A DNA stretch of 7,915 nt from Lentisphaerota bacterium. GTDB taxonomy: Bacteria > Verrucomicrobiota > Kiritimatiellia > RFP12 > UBA1067. The stretch spans positions 1 to 7,915 of the forward strand of contig SUVZ01000160.1 of the NCBI GenBank assembly GCA_015061765.1, in the 5' to 3' direction. The notes under the pieces are model-generated. The model saw only the letters and a list, made by a program, of their open reading frames with translations. It was not told where the DNA came from and searched no databases. Positions 5,947 through 7,915 of the stretch are shown piece after piece. A program made the translations under genes and the position numbers. Positions within the stretch are counted from its first letter, which is position 1; every line of letters starts with the position of its first letter.

Positions 5947-7086
5947 ATGAAATTCACGATGATGACATTGGCGGTGGTCGTTTCGTTTTCCGCCGTTGCG
6001 ACGCAGAAACTTGATACGCCGGCGCGGTGGATGAGCGGACGCTACGGGGTGATGGCATTCTGGCTCTATGCACGGTGCCATGTGACGGATCGCATGCCTC
6101 ATGTGGATGAACCGGTCGAAGCGTTCGATCTTGAAGGGTTTATGAAGGATTTCGACGAGACAGGTGCGGACTGGCTGTTCTTCACTCTGGGGCAGAGTAA
6201 AGGGGCGTATGCGAGCCCGAACGACGATCTGGCGAAAATGTGCGGAGCCTATCGTGTGCCGTCACGTCGTGATCTTGTGAAGGAAATCGGACAGGAGCTG
6301 AAAAAGCGCGGGAAACGACTGATCTGCTATCTGCCATGCGACATGCTTGAGCCGACCATGATGCAGATTTTCCGTTGGAGCTATGACGACAAGGAGAATG
6401 CATATTTCCAGACGAACTGGACCAGGATTGTAACCACGTGGTCGAAAAACTTCGGCCGCTACTGCGACGGGTGGTTCTTCGATGGCGCAACTCCGGTACG
6501 GTACGATCAGGGCAAACTGCATCAGGATCTGTGGCGTGAAGCGGCGCGAGCGGGCAATCCGGATGCTGTGGTCGGATACAACTCCGGTATCGTGACGATA
6601 GATAAAGACGGAGTCACCAACAACCTCGAATGTGTGTATGGCGGAGACTATCTGTCCGGCGAGGCCAATGCAATAAGGGATGGCGGAATCGTCATAAGAA
6701 AACTGAAACTTGAGCCGGGCGAGCGCTATCCCGTATGGAAGCCGGATGGTCCTTTGGCAAGATGCGGGCGCGGTCTGTGCCATACACATTTCCCCCTCGA
6801 AGGTTATTGGAACGCCTACGGCGCCTGGATTCCGTGGCATGCGTCTGATGACATGAAGGCAAAGAGACCGGACCTGCTCGACAAGAACAGGATGAAGGAA
6901 CTGCAAGAACGTGGGGAGTTCCCGGATCCGGCCTACACCCCCGAGGAACTCGAGGCGGTAGTGCGCAATTTCACGTCTGTCGGTGCCGCAGTGACTGTCA
7001 ACGTCGGCGTGAACGAAAAGGGGCGGATGAATCCGAAGTCGGTCCGTCTTTTCCGCAACTTCCGCTCCATAAATGCAGCCCGATAG
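5947..7086 (+). CDS. secreted GH29-like (alpha-L-fucosidase-fold) protein
   Basis: This 379-residue exported protein has a signal peptide of about 18 residues ending VATQ. AAGGA (5935-5939) is seven bases before ATG 5947. The order of motifs follows the alpha-L-fucosidase family GH29 TIM barrel. GRYGVMAFW (31-39) matches the family's KFGIFIHWG. FDLEGFMKDFDETGADWLFF (60-79) matches the strand before the usual KHHDGF. RRDLVKEIGQELKKRGKRL is the next helix. DGWFFDG (174-180) carries Asp179 at the nucleophile position, and GAAVTVNVGVNEKGRMNPKS matches the closing GGNLLLNVGP motif. The His pair of KHHDGF, which binds fucose, is replaced by LGQSKGA. The length is that of a catalytic core without the C-terminal beta-sandwich. 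It may act on another sugar or have altered chemistry. It ends the operon, 30 bases after the double SUMF1 gene. Confidence 0.75.
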   Translation: MKFTMMTLAVVVSFSAVATQKLDTPARWMSGRYGVMAFWLYARCHVTDRMPHVDEPVEAFDLEGFMKDFDETGADWLFFTLGQSKGAYASPNDDLAKMCGAYRVPSRRDLVKEIGQELKKRGKRLICYLPCDMLEPTMMQIFRWSYDDKENAYFQTNWTRIVTTWSKNFGRYCDGWFFDGATPVRYDQGKLHQDLWREAARAGNPDAVVGYNSGIVTIDKDGVTNNLECVYGGDYLSGEANAIRDGGIVIRKLKLEPGERYPVWKPDGPLARCGRGLCHTHFPLEGYWNAYGAWIPWHASDDMKAKRPDLLDKNRMKELQERGEFPDPAYTPEELEAVVRNFTSVGAAVTVNVGVNEKGRMNPKSVRLFRNFRSINAAR

Positions 7087-7139
7087 GGCTGTCGCGCGTT
7101 TGAAAACGAAGAAAAGGTTTATCGCATGTGTATGCCGCC

Positions 7140-7167
7140 TGTTCTCCTTCCGCAATGACGGAGAACA
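7140..7167. other. hairpin after the operon
   Basis: TGTTCTCC (7140-7147) and GGAGAACA (7160-7167) form a perfect eight-base-pair stem with a 12-base loop. It lies about 55 bases past the GH29-like stop. The next bases are GC-rich, not a U-run, so it is at best a weak terminator or mRNA-stabilising hairpin. The loop contains the TGA that blocks the frame of the following gene remnant. Confidence 0.4.
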
Positions 7168-7176
7168 TGCCGGCTT

Positions 7177-7410
7177 ATGGATACTGTGAAGGGCCGGACG
7201 CTTGTGTTCACGCAGAAGGGGGCCGATGGATATTATGTATGGCGTCCGAATTCTGAAAGACATCTATCCGGAAATGTTTCTCCTATCGGCCCGGATGATT
7301 GGCGCAGGTTCATTTGCGTAGAGAACGGAACGTTGAAGAAGGAAAAGGCATATACGCTCAAGCCGGGCGAAAGCCATACGCTTGTGCGCACCATTCGTTG
7401 GATAAAGTGA
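7177..7410 (+). pseudogene. C-terminal remnant of hexose-6-phosphate mutarotase/aldose epimerase
   Basis: This is a 77-residue frame where the family is usually near 280-300 residues. It contains GYYVWRPNSERH, then DDWRRFICVENG, then a proline/glycine turn with LKPGESHTL and a final TIRW strand. That is the order seen at the end of D-hexose-6-phosphate mutarotases (YeaD type): VVWNP, a VCVE segment, APGESH. These cytoplasmic enzymes interconvert the alpha and beta anomers of sugars. The catalytic His and Glu of the N-terminal half are absent. There is no good ribosome-binding site at ATG 7177. In the same frame an ATG at 7126, with AGAAAAGG eight bases upstream, runs ten codons to a TGA at 7156-7158. 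This looks like a gene reduced by internal deletion. An alternative is a short expressed domain. It has no signal peptide, unlike the operon genes. Confidence 0.6.
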
Positions 7411-7467
7411 ATGGGCTGAAACCGTGGCGGCATTACATCACTCGCGGGATTTTCTCCATTGTGAAGG

Positions 7468-7494
7468 GGCCCCGTTTCGCAATAAGGCGGGGTC
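7468..7494. other. GC-rich hairpin upstream of metallophosphoesterase promoter
   Basis: GGCCCCG (7468-7474) pairs with CGGGGTC (7488-7494), with one G-U pair and a 13-base loop. The left arm overlaps the palindrome GGGGCCCC (7466-7473). It stands about 60 bases past the mutarotase remnant and just before the next promoter, where a terminator is expected. No U-tract follows. Confidence 0.3.
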
Positions 7495-7508
7495 GGCTGG
7501 ATGTGATG

Positions 7509-7517
7509 TGTTATAAT
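7509..7517 (+). promoter_or_regulatory. extended -10 promoter of metallophosphoesterase gene
   Basis: TGTTATAAT (7509-7517) is a perfect extended -10 element: TG, one base, then consensus TATAAT (7512-7517). No good -35 box is seen 16-18 bp upstream, which is usual for this promoter class. The predicted start, about 7524, falls inside the left arm of the following hairpin. Confidence 0.65.
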
Positions 7518-7520
7518 GGG

Positions 7521-7538
7521 TCTCCTTGTTGAAGGAGA
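7521..7538 (+). promoter_or_regulatory. hairpin covering the metallophosphoesterase ribosome-binding site
   Basis: TCTCCTT (7521-7527), loop GTTG, and AAGGAGA (7532-7538) form a perfect seven-base-pair stem. The right arm contains the AAGGAG ribosome-binding site, six bases before ATG 7544. mRNA entering from upstream would carry the full hairpin and hide the site. mRNA started near 7524 would lose much of the left arm. Confidence 0.6.
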
Positions 7539-7543
7539 TTGGA

Positions 7544-7915
7544 ATGATGCGCCAAGCAAAGCCAGCCGGAGTTGTCGGAGAGAATGATGCATTGTCAAAG
7601 ACCGGATGCGATACGCATTCCGCGTTTGTCGCCGCCTGCGTTTTTTCCTGCCTGTTTTCAGCAGTGGCGCAGGGAGCGGAGCCGCGTCCGTGGACGCACC
7701 TCAACTTCCAGAACGATCCCGACGATTTCCAGTTCGCCATCGTGCCCGACAGGACGGGCGGCGATTATCGCGGTGCGTTCACCAATGCGCTGGATAAGGT
7801 GAACAGAATGCATCCGGAATTCGTCATTACGGTGGGCGATCTGGTTGAAGGCATGAATATGCAGTATGTGAATGCCCGGAGAACCGTTGCCGACGTGCAG
7901 ATTGAACAGCAGACC
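7544..7915 (+). CDS. exported calcineurin-like metallophosphoesterase (N-terminal part)
   Basis: The frame is open to the window edge (124 codons), so the gene is cut at its 3' end. AAGGAG (7532-7537) is six bases before ATG 7544. A polar stretch of about 26 residues comes first, then a hydrophobic segment (about 27-42, AFVAACVFSCLFSAVA) and AQGAEP, a likely Sec signal with an unusually long N-region. A TTG at 7592 would give a shorter signal but has a poorer ribosome-binding site. The mature protein starts PWTHLNFQND, then FQFAIVPDRTGG (62-73) and PEFVITVGDLVEG (91-103). These are motifs I and II of the calcineurin-like metallophosphoesterase fold, which holds two metal ions and hydrolyses phosphoesters. 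Motif I is usually DxH; here it is Asp69-Arg-Thr71. Motif II keeps GD (98-99). Later motifs lie outside the window. The substrate is unknown. Confidence 0.82.
   Translation, partial: MMRQAKPAGVVGENDALSKTGCDTHSAFVAACVFSCLFSAVAQGAEPRPWTHLNFQNDPDDFQFAIVPDRTGGDYRGAFTNALDKVNRMHPEFVITVGDLVEGMNMQYVNARRTVADVQIEQQT

Noticed and set aside
7156..7158. TGA in frame with the mutarotase remnant read as a recoded codon
   Set aside because: TGA ends other genes here (regulator, small secreted protein, esterase), and even with read-through the N-terminal catalytic half is missing.
6262..7263. Minus-strand open frame of 333 codons
   Set aside because: It lies opposite the GH29-like gene and the following gap, with no signal peptide, ribosome-binding site or known motifs; the plus-strand gene has all the family landmarks.

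Overview
The window appears to come from a free-living or gut-type bacterium of the PVC superphylum. Kiritimatiellota or a close relative is my best guess. The reasons are an AraC-type XylR-like regulator, exported SUMF1/FGE-fold proteins with an Ig-like N-terminal module, a GH29-like secreted enzyme, and a 'DRTGG' metallophosphoesterase. This is inference from family style; no rRNA or marker gene is present. No tRNA, rRNA, CRISPR array, insertion sequence or phage gene was seen.

Layout. Positions 2-136 (+) are the C-terminal tail of an alpha/beta-hydrolase (esterase type). Positions 137-413 hold no convincing gene, but contain an imperfect hairpin between the convergent gene ends and a short coding-like frame. 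Positions 414-1571 (-) encode a XylR-family sugar-responsive regulator. The divergent region 1572-1727 has two 17-bp direct repeats with a 23-bp period, a -10 box placed so that the regulator mRNA could be leaderless, and a promoter pointing toward a four-gene operon (+). That operon, with gaps of 25, 27 and 30 nt, encodes a small unknown secreted protein (1728-2015), a single-module Ig-like/SUMF1 protein (2041-3279), a double-module Ig-like/SUMF1 protein (3307-5916), and a compact GH29-like protein (5947-7086). After it come a C-terminal remnant of a hexose-6-phosphate mutarotase/aldose epimerase (7177-7410), a strong extended -10 promoter, and the 5' part of an exported metallophosphoesterase (7544 to the window end).

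How it may work together. All four operon products appear to carry Sec signals. The regulator class senses sugars, and the surrounding genes (esterase, GH29-like enzyme, mutarotase remnant) suggest capture or breakdown of a decorated, perhaps fucose-like, glycan. The three SUMF1 modules lack the cysteines needed for formylglycine generation, so they are more likely C-type-lectin-fold binding or scaffold modules than sulfatase activators.

The points most worth a second look are: the direct-repeat operator with a possibly leaderless regulator; the three diverged SUMF1 modules, all with Asp at the first catalytic Cys position; the unknown small lead protein of the operon; and a perfect hairpin that would hide the metallophosphoesterase ribosome-binding site in read-through mRNA but not in mRNA from its own promoter.
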